Shown: positions 17,609 through 25,454, numbered from the stretch's first letter. The stretch: DNA of 48,230 nucleotides from HGM11368 sp051883415 (GCA_051883415.1 JBJETR010000028.1:1-48230); one strand, 5' to 3'. Translations and numbers: made by a program. The notes: generated by a model not told the origin, from the sequence alone.

Positions 17609-18379
17609 TTACTCTGCGTCAGTAGCTTCTGCAGGTGCTTCTTCTTTAGCTTCTACTGTTTCTTCGCTCTCTTCTTCCTCGTCTACGGAGAAAGTGATGC
17701 CTTCTCTAGCTTCGATAACTGCGTTAGCCATAATAGTTGCGATAAGCTTGATAGCTCTGATTGCATCGTCGTTGCCAGGAATTACGTAATCAACCATGTC
17801 GGGATCGCAGTTGGTATCTACAAGACCAACTACAGGTATACCGAGTTTTCTAGCTTCTTGAACGGCAATCTTTTCGTTGTTGATATCAACTACGAACATT
17901 GCTCCAGGCAAACCGTTCATATTCTTAATTCCGCCAAATTCGGACTCGAGGCTGTCACGAAGCTTTTTGAGCTCGGCAACTTCTTTTTTAGGGAGAAGGT
18001 CGAATTGTCCGATAGCTTCCATTTGATTGATTTTGTTGAGCTTTTCGATACGGGTTTTGATAGTCTTGAAGTTGGTAAGAGTACCACCCGGCCATCTATC
18101 GTTCATGTAGAACATTCCGCAACGAATTGCCTCGTCTTTGATTGCGTCTTGCGCTTGTTTCTTAGTTCCGACGAACAAGATATTCTTGCCCTCTTTAGCA
18201 ACGTCTCTGACGAAAGCGTATGCTTTCTCAACTTGCTCAACCGAGAGTGCAAGGTCAACGATATGAATATCGTTTCTTGAAGAATAGATGTACTTAGCCA
18301 TCTTAGGATTCCACTTTTTGGTTTGGTGACCAAAGTGCACGCCAGCCTCTAAAAGGCTTTTCATTGTTACTACTGCCAT
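17609..18379 (-). CDS. rpsB: 30S ribosomal protein S2
   Basis: 256 residues from the ATG at 18379, chosen because AAGGAG lies seven bases upstream; a longer in-frame reading to 18409 covers the leader. The N-terminus has LLEAGVHFGHQTKKWNPKM and IHIVDL; GLVDTNCDPD near residue 188 and IPGNDDAIRAI are the C-terminal S2 signature. The last 30 residues are strongly acidic (EEEESEET). First gene of the rpsB-tsf unit, with its own promoter and a leader of about 97 bases. Confidence 0.97.
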   Translation of the reverse strand: MAVVTMKSLLEAGVHFGHQTKKWNPKMAKYIYSSRNDIHIVDLALSVEQVEKAYAFVRDVAKEGKNILFVGTKKQAQDAIKDEAIRCGMFYMNDRWPGGTLTNFKTIKTRIEKLNKINQMEAIGQFDLLPKKEVAELKKLRDSLESEFGGIKNMNGLPGAMFVVDINNEKIAVQEARKLGIPVVGLVDTNCDPDMVDYVIPGNDDAIRAIKLIATIMANAVIEAREGITFSVDEEEESEETVEAKEEAPAEATDAE

Positions 18380-18476
18380 AAAAAAATCTCCTTGTTTTTT
18401 CTTCCCCAAAGCCTACGTATCGAGCAACTTTTGGCAAAAAGCAACCGCACGGTACTACTCCTTGGGTGTTTTATCT
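18380..18476 (-). promoter_or_regulatory. Structured 5' leader of rpsB
   Basis: The predicted transcript starts near 18476 and runs about 97 bases before the ATG. The CCCAAG near its 5' end (18462-18466) can pair with CTTTGGGG just upstream of the ribosome binding site (18404-18410), enclosing at least one further short hairpin (ACCGTGCGGT). This looks like a ribosomal-protein leader, but no known family was recognised. Confidence 0.4.
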
Positions 18477-18482
18477 TTTGAG

Positions 18483-18511
18483 AGTATACCATAATTGAGC
18501 GGTATTGGCAA
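18483..18511 (-). promoter_or_regulatory. SigA-type promoter of rpsB-tsf
   Basis: Minus strand: TTGCCA (18506-18511), a 17-bp spacer, TATACT (18483-18488). Confidence 0.75.
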
Positions 18512-18543
18512 GGAATTTTGAGTGCTTTTATATAAATATATCC

Positions 18544-18571
18544 AAAAAAAGACGCTCCACTAAGGAGCGTC
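18544..18571 (-). terminator. Intrinsic terminator after the DUF1292 gene
   Basis: Stem GACGCTCC / GGAGCGTC with a five-base loop (18551-18571), followed on the minus strand by seven T (complement of 18544-18550). It lies 14 bases past the stop at 18586. Confidence 0.9.
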
Positions 18572-18585
18572 CAGCCAAAACAAAA

Positions 18586-18921
18586 TTATTCTTTATCGCA
18601 GCAGCCGCAGTCGCAATCGTCGTCGCAATCGCCACAGTTGCACTCAAACTCTTTTTCGTACTCTGCATAAACTGCGTTGATGAGCTCTTCATCCTCGACC
18701 GGTACGAACAAATCGTTGCCCTCTTCATCGCTCTCGATTTTGAAAATAAGCATTTCATCCTCTTCAAGGTCGCCAAGTTCAACAGGTTGCAAAAAGATAT
18801 ACCAATCATCCTTGTAATCGAGCGTGGCAATATGGTTAAATTCTACCTCTTCGCCGTTGTCGCCTACAAGCGTAATAATTTCGTCTTCTTCCATCATTTC
18901 ATCTTTCATTTCTTCTGACAT
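18586..18921 (-). CDS. DUF1292-family protein with cysteine-rich tail
   Basis: 111 residues, function unknown. Residues about 10-90 match the DUF1292 pattern: an acidic start, EIITLVGDNGEEVEFNHIA, a YIFLQPVE segment and DEEGNDLFVPVEDEE. The C-terminus is unusual: seven cysteines in the last 18 residues, spaced by Asp and Gly (CNCGDCDDDCDCGCC), which looks like a metal-binding tail. The ATG has GGAGGTG upstream. The gene has its own promoter (18945-18973) and terminator, so it is monocistronic. In many Bacillota the family gene lies near ruvX, as here. Confidence 0.85.
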   Translation of the reverse strand: MSEEMKDEMMEEDEIITLVGDNGEEVEFNHIATLDYKDDWYIFLQPVELGDLEEDEMLIFKIESDEEGNDLFVPVEDEELINAVYAEYEKEFECNCGDCDDDCDCGCCDKE

Positions 18922-18944
18922 ATAACACCTCCATAGTTTATTTT

Positions 18945-18973
18945 ATATTATATCCATACTTTGTATTTGTCAA
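18945..18973 (-). promoter_or_regulatory. SigA-type promoter of the DUF1292 gene
   Basis: Minus strand: perfect TTGACA (18968-18973) with TAATAT (18945-18950) at 17-bp spacing; an overlapping TATAAT (18947-18952) would give 15-bp spacing. Confidence 0.7.
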
Positions 18974-19048
18974 TAGTAATATCAACGTTTTAACTAAATT
19001 TGACATATTTTTTGCAAATAATATCCTAGCCACAAAACTAAATTATAA

Positions 19049-19462
19049 TCAATGAGAGTGACAATCGAGATAGGTCTGCAAAATGATCGTTGCGGCTATT
19101 TTGTCTATGACTTGCTTGCGTTTTTCTCGTCTAACGCCTGCTTCGATAAGCATTCTTTCGCTAGTAACCGTAGTCAATCTTTCGTCTTGATAGTCGATTT
19201 TTGCATCAACCTTGTCGGACAACAACTCTCCGAATTCTTTGGCTTTTTGCACTCTTTCGCCACTACTTCCGTCCATATTGACGGGAAGTCCTATGACAAC
19301 CACGCCCACACCGAGGTCTTTGACAAGCTTGGCAATATAGTCTACGTCTTTGTCGGGGGCGACTCTCTTATAAGTTTCTAATCCCGTAGCGATTATGCCC
19401 ATAATATCGCTTGTCGCCAAGCCTATTCTTACGTCTCCAAGGTCTATACTAAGATGTTTCAT
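19049..19462 (-). CDS. ruvX: YqgF/RuvX RNase H-fold nuclease (putative pre-16S rRNA nuclease)
   Basis: Holliday-junction-resolvase-fold protein, linked in E. coli to 16S rRNA 5'-end processing. 137 residues from the ATG at 19462, which has GAGGAG upstream; the in-frame GTG at 19474 overlaps that site. Acidic active-site motifs are SIDLGDVRIGLATSD near the start, QDERLTT in the middle and DKIAATIILQTYLD near the end. It lies eight bases after the ABC permease, so it is probably the last gene of the rarA operon. Confidence 0.93.
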   Translation of the reverse strand: MKHLSIDLGDVRIGLATSDIMGIIATGLETYKRVAPDKDVDYIAKLVKDLGVGVVVIGLPVNMDGSSGERVQKAKEFGELLSDKVDAKIDYQDERLTTVTSERMLIEAGVRREKRKQVIDKIAATIILQTYLDCHSH

Positions 19463-19470
19463 ATCTCTCC

Positions 19471-21123
19471 TCACATCTCTATCTTGTCAAAATACTCAAC
19501 CATTTTGTCCATTTTTCTAAAACGTAAAATGAAGAAAAATACCACGGCGATTACTGCAACTACTGCCCAGAAAATGAGCGACATAAGCCACTCTTGCATA
19601 GGCAAAAACGACAACACTATGCCAAGTATCATCACGACTAAACCACCGCCAACACATATCATCATAGGTATGAGTGTGCCCATATTATTTTTGCTTATTT
19701 GTTTGATATTGGTCCACTTGAGGTTAGGTGCTTTGACGTCGCGCATCAAGCAAAAGCAGTTGAGCGGCCAAGTACAAGCTAGCACGCCGACGAAATACAA
19801 AATCTTATTGTACCAAGCCGCAGATGACACGAGTGCAAACACTATACCCGACAAAACTACAGCCAACAGCCCCGTCAAATCGCTGAGCGTGAGTTTAGCT
19901 TGAAGAATCTGCTTTGACGTTACAGGCAAGGTTTTGGCAATAGATAGCTGTTCTCTATCCCTAGAAATACCTATGAGCGACATATAGTTCATACCGCCAA
20001 TCATCATAAAGCTGTAGAAGAAGCTCATGCCTAGTTCAAACATACCCATACAGAAGGTCTCGCCTTCTTCCGGAGACGTATTGCGACTAACAAAGGTGGA
20101 GATAAGTAGCATTGCGGGAGCCATAATCAGCATCATAAAGGTTTGAATTGCGATAGATTGGTCTCTCATGACGCCCTTGAGTTCTCGCAATACGAGAGCC
20201 TTCTTGATAGACATTGGTTCAGCCGACTTGACCTTCTTCTCGCTAGACGATACGCCACCACCCTCAGACATCTTGGATAGCGTAGACCTATAAAATAATA
20301 GCGAGGTCAATACGCCGATAGCAAGAGATACCAAGGTAATCGCAAAGAAAATTGCGAGATTTTTGGCTATTTGATTGCCAACCATAGCCAAGGCAAAACA
20401 ATACGTCGGATAAAAATATCTGCCGAGCTTGGACATCACGCCCACTAGCGTACCGCCAATATCCCCTTCAACGTCGTTCCCCATAGCCATGGACGGCAAA
20501 TATATCGCCAATACGATACCAACCGTCAATAGCGCGGTTATCAAAGCGGATATAGTCGGATGCTTCTTGAAGTAGGATACAATTTTCATAATAGGGAAAG
20601 ACAGCACCGATATTATCAATAGAGGAAAAAACGGTATGAATATCAACGCAAACGGAATCAATACGTAATATTCCGCACCAAACTCGAAGCCTTGTCTTAC
20701 GAATGCCACGGCAATGGTGACGAGCGAAGGCAATATGATTATTGTCGAAATAATCAAGTTGTTGAAAAGAGCAACTATTAATTTAGACAAATATATTGCC
20801 GACGGCTTGACGGGCAAGGTCATAAGAATCTCGTTGTCGTTGCTAAAATACATAATTTGTAGGTAAGATGCCATACCCATGAATAGCACGGCAATCTGCG
20901 ATGCAAGCAACATAACGGAGATAAAGTCGGCTACGATATTCATTTGAATAGCCATACTTGCGGCGTTGTAGATAGTATAAACCATCATTGCAAGCGGCAT
21001 GGCAAACACTAATATCAAGATTATCGCACTAACGATAAATTTTCGCTTATCCTTGGCGTTTTCAAAGCGAGGCTTGAGATAGTAGGACAAGTTAAATTTG
21101 GTCAAAGTCCAAAAGTTGTACAT
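19471..21123 (-). CDS. ABC-2-type transporter permease
   Basis: 550-residue integral membrane protein with about a dozen hydrophobic segments in two halves, separated by a hydrophilic region (about residues 285-305) carrying a lysine/serine-rich stretch. SNDNEILMTLPVKPSAIYLSK near residue 95 resembles the cytoplasmic coupling segment of ABC-2 permeases, and it recurs in the second half as SRDREQLSIAKTLPVTSKQI, so the protein looks like a fused dimer. It partners with the ATPase 11 bases upstream. The exported substrate cannot be told from sequence. Confidence 0.85.
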   Translation of the reverse strand: MYNFWTLTKFNLSYYLKPRFENAKDKRKFIVSAIILILVFAMPLAMMVYTIYNAASMAIQMNIVADFISVMLLASQIAVLFMGMASYLQIMYFSNDNEILMTLPVKPSAIYLSKLIVALFNNLIISTIIILPSLVTIAVAFVRQGFEFGAEYYVLIPFALIFIPFFPLLIISVLSFPIMKIVSYFKKHPTISALITALLTVGIVLAIYLPSMAMGNDVEGDIGGTLVGVMSKLGRYFYPTYCFALAMVGNQIAKNLAIFFAITLVSLAIGVLTSLLFYRSTLSKMSEGGGVSSSEKKVKSAEPMSIKKALVLRELKGVMRDQSIAIQTFMMLIMAPAMLLISTFVSRNTSPEEGETFCMGMFELGMSFFYSFMMIGGMNYMSLIGISRDREQLSIAKTLPVTSKQILQAKLTLSDLTGLLAVVLSGIVFALVSSAAWYNKILYFVGVLACTWPLNCFCLMRDVKAPNLKWTNIKQISKNNMGTLIPMMICVGGGLVVMILGIVLSFLPMQEWLMSLIFWAVVAVIAVVFFFILRFRKMDKMVEYFDKIEM

Positions 21124-21134
21124 ACACCCTCCTA

Positions 21135-21884
21135 TCAGTCAAAGTCCACGTCAGGCTCGCTATCGGCATTGGTAACGGACAAGAAGAATTCTTCGAGCGA
21201 CAACTGACTTGCGTTGTCGTGCAATTTGTCCATATCGGACACCAAGAGCAATTTGCCTTTGTCTATTATAGCAATCTTATCGCAAACCTTCTCTACCACT
21301 TCGAGCATGTGAGATGAGAAGAATACGCTATTACCGTCTTTGACGTGCTCTTTCATCAATTCTTTGAGGATAAACGCCGATTTTGGATCAAGTCCCGTCA
21401 AAGGCTCGTCGAGCACCCACAACTTAGGCTTGTGTACCAAAGCACCGATGACGCATATCTTTTGCTTCATACCATGCGAAAAGGTGCTGATTGACTTGTC
21501 GTATACGTCGCCTAACTCAAACATTTCTAGCAGTTTATCTACACGGCTCTTGCGGTCGTTGACGCCGACTTTGAACATATCAGCTATGAAGTCCACGTAT
21601 TCTCTAGCCGTAAGCTTGTCGTACATAAGATGATTGTCGGATACGTAGCCGATATTTGACTTGACTGCAATAGGATCTTCTTGCAAGTTTTTGCCGTCCA
21701 GCACGATGCTACCGCTATCGAATGGCAAAATGCCCATAAGACATTTGATTGTAGTGGATTTACCTGCACCGTTAGGTCCCAAAAAGCCGAATACCTCGCC
21801 CTCTTTGACCTCAAAAGTTACGTCTTGCACAGCGTAGACGTCACTGTTTGCGTATTTTTTGCTAAGATTGGTAATTTGTAACAT
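21135..21884 (-). CDS. ABC transporter ATP-binding protein
   Basis: 249 residues. Walker A GPNGAGKST at about 35-43, signature FSHGMKQKICV (a common variant in ABC-2 exporters), Walker B LWVLDEPLTGLD, and a switch histidine in FFSSHMLEVVEKVCD. A short C-terminal extension beyond the D-loop ends acidic. AGGTGA precedes the ATG, three bases after the rarA stop. It energises the permease that follows; substrate unknown. Confidence 0.92.
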   Translation of the reverse strand: MLQITNLSKKYANSDVYAVQDVTFEVKEGEVFGFLGPNGAGKSTTIKCLMGILPFDSGSIVLDGKNLQEDPIAVKSNIGYVSDNHLMYDKLTAREYVDFIADMFKVGVNDRKSRVDKLLEMFELGDVYDKSISTFSHGMKQKICVIGALVHKPKLWVLDEPLTGLDPKSAFILKELMKEHVKDGNSVFFSSHMLEVVEKVCDKIAIIDKGKLLLVSDMDKLHDNASQLSLEEFFLSVTNADSEPDVDFD

Positions 21885-21887
21885 AAT

Positions 21888-23186
21888 TCACCTGTTCTTT
21901 TTGATTTTTTTCTCTATCTTTGAGCGAAACATACCTCGTTCCTCTCCATTGTCCGACGGCTCGTAAAACTTTTCGTCTTTGAGTGAGTCGGGCAAATATT
22001 GCTGCTCCACCCAACCGCCAAAGTCGTGTGGATATTTGTATCCTTCTACCTTCTCAAGCTTGTAGTTGGCGTCCCTGAGATAATACGGTACTTCATCGTC
22101 ACTCTTGGTTGCTACCGTTTCTTCTACTGCGTATTTTGCCCTCACCACACTGTTGGACTTAGGGGCTTCGCACACGTAGATAATGGCTTCGTACATAGGA
22201 ATTTTGCCTTCGGGAAGTCCTAGATTCTTGAAAGCCGTCAACGCCGAAGTAGCTACCACCAAAGCTCTGGGATCTGCCATACCGACGTCCTCGCTGCTAT
22301 GTACGACCAATCGTCTAAGTATCAACATCGGATCGCAACCCGCTTGTATGAGCCTCTCTGCCCAATATAGAGCCGCATCACTATCGCTACCGCGTAAAGA
22401 CTTGCAAAATGCCGAAATCATATCGTAATATAGACTTTCGTCCACACACAACGCCTTTTTTTGAATGGATTGTGAGGCAATCTCCTCGTCAATGACTATC
22501 TTACCGTCTTGGTCGGGGGTAGTTGAACAACATGCCAGCTCCAATGCGTTGAGCGCAACTCTCACGTCACCGTCGCTTGCCCATACAAAGTGACTCAGAG
22601 CCTTAGGCGTGACGCTCAAATCATAGTTGCCAAGTCCGTTGGATTTGTCGGTTATCGCTCTATTGATAGCATTGATTAAGTCGTCGTCGCTCAATTTTTT
22701 AAACTCAAAAATTCGGCATCTAGACACGATTGCTTTGGTCATAGAAACGAAAGGATTTTCGGTAGTAGAGCCGATAAATATGATATGTCCTTGCTCTATC
22801 GCCGCAAGCATACAGTCGGACTGAGCCTTGTTCCACCTATGGCACTCGTCTAGCAAAAGATATGTCTTTTTGCCGTATAACTCCAACTCGGTCTTGGCTT
22901 CGTCAATTACTTTTTTGGCTTCGGCAATACCGCTAGACACGGCGTTGAGCTTGACAAATCTACTGCTTGTAGTGTTGGCGATGATATTGGCTAGAGTGGT
23001 TTTACCGCATCCTGGCGGTCCGTAAAATATGCAACTGCCCAACGTATCGGTCATAATAGCTCTGCGAAGCAAACTACCCTTGCCTACAATGTGGCTTTGT
23101 CCCACAAAGTCGTCAAGCGAGGTAGGTCTCATTCTTTCGGCAAGAGGTGCCGATTTTTGGGGCATGCAATCGAATAACGTATTCAT
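21888..23186 (-). CDS. rarA: Replication-associated recombination protein RarA (MgsA) AAA+ ATPase
   Basis: Clamp-loader-like AAA+ protein acting at stalled replication forks. 432 residues. The N-terminus reads PLAERMRPTSLDDFVGQ; Walker A is GPPGCGKTT near residue 55; Walker B LLLDECHRWNK is slightly atypical (usually DEIHRFNK); sensor 1 is GSTTENP. The C-terminal part contains GSDSDAALYWAERLIQAG and EDVGMADP. The ATG has no ribosome binding site: a perfect -10 box ends six bases before it (promoter 23193-23221), so the mRNA is predicted to be leaderless. It heads an operon with the ABC pair and ruvX. Confidence 0.95.
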   Translation of the reverse strand: MNTLFDCMPQKSAPLAERMRPTSLDDFVGQSHIVGKGSLLRRAIMTDTLGSCIFYGPPGCGKTTLANIIANTTSSRFVKLNAVSSGIAEAKKVIDEAKTELELYGKKTYLLLDECHRWNKAQSDCMLAAIEQGHIIFIGSTTENPFVSMTKAIVSRCRIFEFKKLSDDDLINAINRAITDKSNGLGNYDLSVTPKALSHFVWASDGDVRVALNALELACCSTTPDQDGKIVIDEEIASQSIQKKALCVDESLYYDMISAFCKSLRGSDSDAALYWAERLIQAGCDPMLILRRLVVHSSEDVGMADPRALVVATSALTAFKNLGLPEGKIPMYEAIIYVCEAPKSNSVVRAKYAVEETVATKSDDEVPYYLRDANYKLEKVEGYKYPHDFGGWVEQQYLPDSLKDEKFYEPSDNGEERGMFRSKIEKKIKKNR

Positions 23187-23192
23187 ATACTT

Positions 23193-23221
23193 ATTATATT
23201 ATTTTATATAAGGCAAGTCAA
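23193..23221 (-). promoter_or_regulatory. SigA-type promoter of rarA, predicted leaderless
   Basis: Minus strand: TTGACT (23216-23221), a 17-bp spacer, perfect TATAAT (23193-23198), then six bases (AAGTAT) and the rarA ATG at 23186. The expected transcription start, about seven bases past the -10, coincides with the A of the ATG. Confidence 0.75.
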
Positions 23222-23448
23222 TAACAATCGTAATTTCAAGTCACATTTCTTACCAATCAAGCTTTGATTACTATTGCGACAAATAATATCTAAATCAAAG
23301 TTGGTCAAAACTAAATAGACAAAATTCAACCGATAAAGCAATACGTAAGCAAAAAACTAAAAAGCAAAAAGCATAATAAATGCAGACGATTATTTATTTA
23401 GAATATTATCTAGCGATGATTATACGAGTTATAAGCGCCAAAATAAGC

Positions 23449-23471
23449 AAAAAAAATCACCCGTCGGGTGA
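23449..23471 (-). terminator. Intrinsic terminator after rnpB
   Basis: Stem TCACCCG / CGGGTGA (23457-23471) followed on the minus strand by eight T (complement of 23449-23456). It directly abuts the 3' end of the RNase P RNA. Confidence 0.85.
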
Positions 23472-23788
23472 AGAGATAATCTATAAGCCGAGTTCTGTAT
23501 TCGATGTTCATCTATCTAGACGCATTGTTGCCAATACGTTCGAGCGATTGTCTGACCGGCAGGCGACCGATTGTCATTGTCTCTTGCACCGAGTGGGGTT
23601 TACATTGCTCCCCAAGTCACCTTGGGGACGGTGAGCTCTTACCTCGCCTTTCCATCCTTACCCTTGCGGGCGGTCTATTTCTGTTGCACTTTCCTTCAGG
23701 TCACCCTGACTGGTAGTTAGCCAGCACTCTGCCTTGTGGTGCTCGGACTTTCCTCAAGCAAAGCTTGCGAACATCCGACTATCTCTAA
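23472..23788 (-). ncRNA. rnpB: RNase P RNA (catalytic M1-like RNA)
   Basis: The RNA component of RNase P, which removes 5' leaders from pre-tRNAs. Minus-strand landmarks: GAGGAAAGTCCGAGCACC near the 5' end (conserved P3-P4 region), GGCTAACTACCAG, GTGACCTGAAGGAAAGTGC, AGGATGGAAAGGCG, GTAAGAGCTCACCG, and near the 3' end ACAGAACTCGGCTTATAG, which forms the other strand of P4. The ends GAGATA and TATCTC can pair as P1. At about 317 bases it is compact; AGAGCTCACC and the general order suggest type A rather than B. Ends are estimated from P1 pairing, the promoter and the adjacent terminator. Its protein modulator RnpM is at 5985-6251. Confidence 0.93.
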
Positions 23789-23793
23789 ATGCA

Positions 23794-23821
23794 ATATACC
23801 ACTAATTTCCTTATTTGTCAA
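23794..23821 (-). promoter_or_regulatory. SigA-type promoter of rnpB
   Basis: Minus strand: TTGACA (about 23816-23821), about 16-bp spacer, TATATT (23794-23799), placing the start at about 23787, the predicted 5' end of the RNA. Confidence 0.8.
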
Positions 23822-23832
23822 ATACGTATCCA

Positions 23833-24537
23833 TTACAAAAATGATATTTTGTTGGCATTCATATATGCTCTAAGCTTCTTGAGGGCTTTGGTCTCTATCC
23901 TTGATACGTAAGAACGAGATATCTCAAACTTTTTGGCAATCTCACGCTGAGTGAGCTGTTCCATATCGTTGAGTCCGTATCTTAGGCAAATTATTTCGTA
24001 TTCTCTCTCGTCAAGTTGTTCTTTGACTATCGACTGCAGCTTTTCTTTGACAATGTCAGCCTCAACCTTGCCGACCAGACTCTCCTCGTCTAAACTCAAC
24101 AAATCTATTAGCAATACTTCATTGCCGTCCTTGTCAAAGCTTACAGGCTCATATAGCGACCTATTGGCTTTGAGCTTTTTGGTGCTACGTAGCATCATCA
24201 AAATTTCGTTTTCGATACACTTGCTGGCATAGGTGGCAAATCGAGTGCCTTTGCCCTTGCTATAGGTATTGACGGCTTTGACTAAGCCTATCGAGCCCAC
24301 CGAGATAAGTTCGTCGTTGTCATTGCAGCCTGAATATTTTTTGGCTACGTGAGCAATAAGACGCATATTATGTTTGACTAGTTCTTCTTTGGCTTGATTA
24401 TCTCCCGACCACATTTTTTCGAGCAAATCTTGCTCGGTCTTTTCATCAAGCGGCATGGCAAATGAGTTTTGCCTTTCTACGTAGCCTGTAAAGAATAAGA
24501 CGTTGCTAAACAACGCAAACAAAGCACTCAATAACAT
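23833..24537 (-). CDS. sigK: Sporulation sigma factor SigK (pro-sigma-K type)
   Basis: Late mother-cell sigma factor. 234 residues from the ATG at 24537, fixed by AAGGAG seven bases upstream; a longer in-frame reading covers the leader and part of the nrdR terminator. The first 20 residues are hydrophobic (LLSALFALFSNVLFFTGYV), as in pro-sigma-K, where a membrane-associated pro-sequence is removed by SpoIVFB. Region 2 shows HNMRLIAHVAKKYSG and GTRFATYASKCIENEILM. Region 4 shows the helix-turn-helix LTQREIAKKFEISRSYVSRIE. The gene is intact, with no skin-type interruption. A terminator separates it from nrdR upstream, so it has its own promoter, which I could not define. Confidence 0.92.
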   Translation of the reverse strand: MLLSALFALFSNVLFFTGYVERQNSFAMPLDEKTEQDLLEKMWSGDNQAKEELVKHNMRLIAHVAKKYSGCNDNDELISVGSIGLVKAVNTYSKGKGTRFATYASKCIENEILMMLRSTKKLKANRSLYEPVSFDKDGNEVLLIDLLSLDEESLVGKVEADIVKEKLQSIVKEQLDEREYEIICLRYGLNDMEQLTQREIAKKFEISRSYVSRIETKALKKLRAYMNANKISFL

Positions 24538-24613
24538 AAAAAATCTCCTTGCAATACAATATTCTTGCATGGATGATTTTTTTACTATTTTGCCGAAAAA
24601 TGTCATTGACAAC

Positions 24614-24637
24614 AAAAAAACCGCCTATTCGGCGGTT
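24614..24637 (-). terminator. Intrinsic terminator after nrdR
   Basis: Stem AACCGCC / GGCGGTT with a five-base loop (24619-24637), followed on the minus strand by seven T (complement of 24614-24620). It lies 12 bases past the nrdR stop. Confidence 0.9.
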
Positions 24638-24649
24638 ATGATATACGTC

Positions 24650-25108
24650 TTATTTTTTACTTTTTAGCACTTCTTGGATTTCGCTAAGCCAGCTATTGAT
24701 ATCCTTGAACTGTCTGTATATTGCGGCAAATCTTACGTAGGCTACGTCGTCGAGCTCTTTGAGTCCTTCCATAACGTACTCACCAATCTGTATCGTGGTT
24801 ACTTCACCGTCAAAATTGTTGTGAATTTTCATTTCGATTTCGTTGACAAGCTTGTCTATATCACTCATAGAGACAGGGCGTTTTTCACACGCTTTGACTA
24901 TACCTTGCTTGATTTTGTCGGTGGAAAACTGTTGTCTGCAACCAGACTTTTTGACAACCATTATAGGCGTTGTCTCTATGGTTTCGTATGTCGTATAACG
25001 CTTACCGCAACCAAGACATTCTCTACGTCTTCTGATAGACGTTCCATCGTCGCTCACACGGCTGTCGATGACCTTATCGTCCAGACAACCACAATAAATG
25101 CACTTCAT
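24650..25108 (-). CDS. nrdR: Transcriptional repressor NrdR
   Basis: Zinc-ribbon/ATP-cone repressor of ribonucleotide reductase genes, sensing dATP/ATP. 152 residues from the ATG at 25108, with GGAGAG upstream; the in-frame ATG 12 bases earlier lacks a site. The zinc ribbon is formed by MKCIYCGC and ECLGCGKRY, with the family DSR motif (KVIDSRVSDDG) and RRRECLGC between. The ATP-cone starts near residue 48 (VVKKSGCRQQFS). It is monocistronic between its own promoter (25135-25163) and terminator. No nrd genes are in the window. Confidence 0.96.
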   Translation of the reverse strand: MKCIYCGCLDDKVIDSRVSDDGTSIRRRRECLGCGKRYTTYETIETTPIMVVKKSGCRQQFSTDKIKQGIVKACEKRPVSMSDIDKLVNEIEMKIHNNFDGEVTTIQIGEYVMEGLKELDDVAYVRFAAIYRQFKDINSWLSEIQEVLKSKK

Positions 25109-25134
25109 ATAACTCTCCAACGTTATTTTTTATT

Positions 25135-25163
25135 ATTGTAGCACAAAATGGCAGAATTGTCCA
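25135..25163 (-). promoter_or_regulatory. SigA-type promoter of nrdR
   Basis: Minus strand: TGGACA (25158-25163), 17-bp spacer, TACAAT (25135-25140) preceded by TG (extended -10). Confidence 0.7.
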
Positions 25164-25195
25164 TATTTTGTAAAATATTTAGACTAATATAAAGT

Positions 25196-25265
25196 ATTGA
25201 ATTGCTCCATAATGCGCCCTGGGTGCAATTCATGCCGATAGGCAATTCATGCAACTTGTTGCAAT
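25196..25265. repeat. 70-bp direct repeat, copy 1 (hairpin-chain element)
   Basis: Identical to copy 2 at 25343-25412 except for one base in the loop of an internal mini-hairpin (GCCGATAGGC here, GCCGTTAGGC there). It contains three short hairpins (TGCGCCCTGGGTGCA, GCCGATAGGC, GCAACTTGTTGC) separated by the linker AATTCAT. Noncoding. Confidence 0.9.
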
Positions 25266-25342
25266 GGTTCTCCTAAATAAATGAATTGACGTCTTTGACG
25301 TCATGAATTGGCTTCGCCATGATTTCTCGCTCCGCTCCGTGA
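25266..25342. repeat. Central spacer of the hairpin-chain element
   Basis: Between the two 70-bp copies. It continues the pattern with the hairpins GACGTCTTTGACGTC and GGCTTCGCC, but the linker is now in the opposite orientation (ATGAATT), so the element is roughly a chain of mini-hairpins with inverted linkers on either side. Confidence 0.7.
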
Positions 25343-25412
25343 ATTGAATTGCTCCATAATGCGCCCTGGGTGCAATTCATGCCGTTAGGCAATTCATGCA
25401 ACTTGTTGCAAT
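25343..25412. repeat. 70-bp direct repeat, copy 2 (hairpin-chain element)
   Basis: Second copy, 147 bases from the first, one mismatch in 70. See copy 1 at 25196-25265. Confidence 0.9.
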
Positions 25413-25454
25413 TCATTCCCTATTTATCCAAACGCCGAAGATGCGTGCACGACT

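Noticed and set aside
16731..17789. A 352-codon open frame on the plus strand across tsf and rpsB
   Set aside because: It lies entirely antisense to two clear genes; the translation is hydrophobic and compositionally odd, and no ribosome binding site or family motif is seen.
23472..23788. A coding gene in the rnpB region (short frames at 23380-23716 on the plus strand)
   Set aside because: The minus strand carries the conserved RNase P RNA landmarks, promoter and terminator; the plus-strand frames are incidental.
25196..25412. A CRISPR array
   Set aside because: Only two long copies with internal hairpins and a structured spacer, no run of regular short repeats, and no cas genes nearby.
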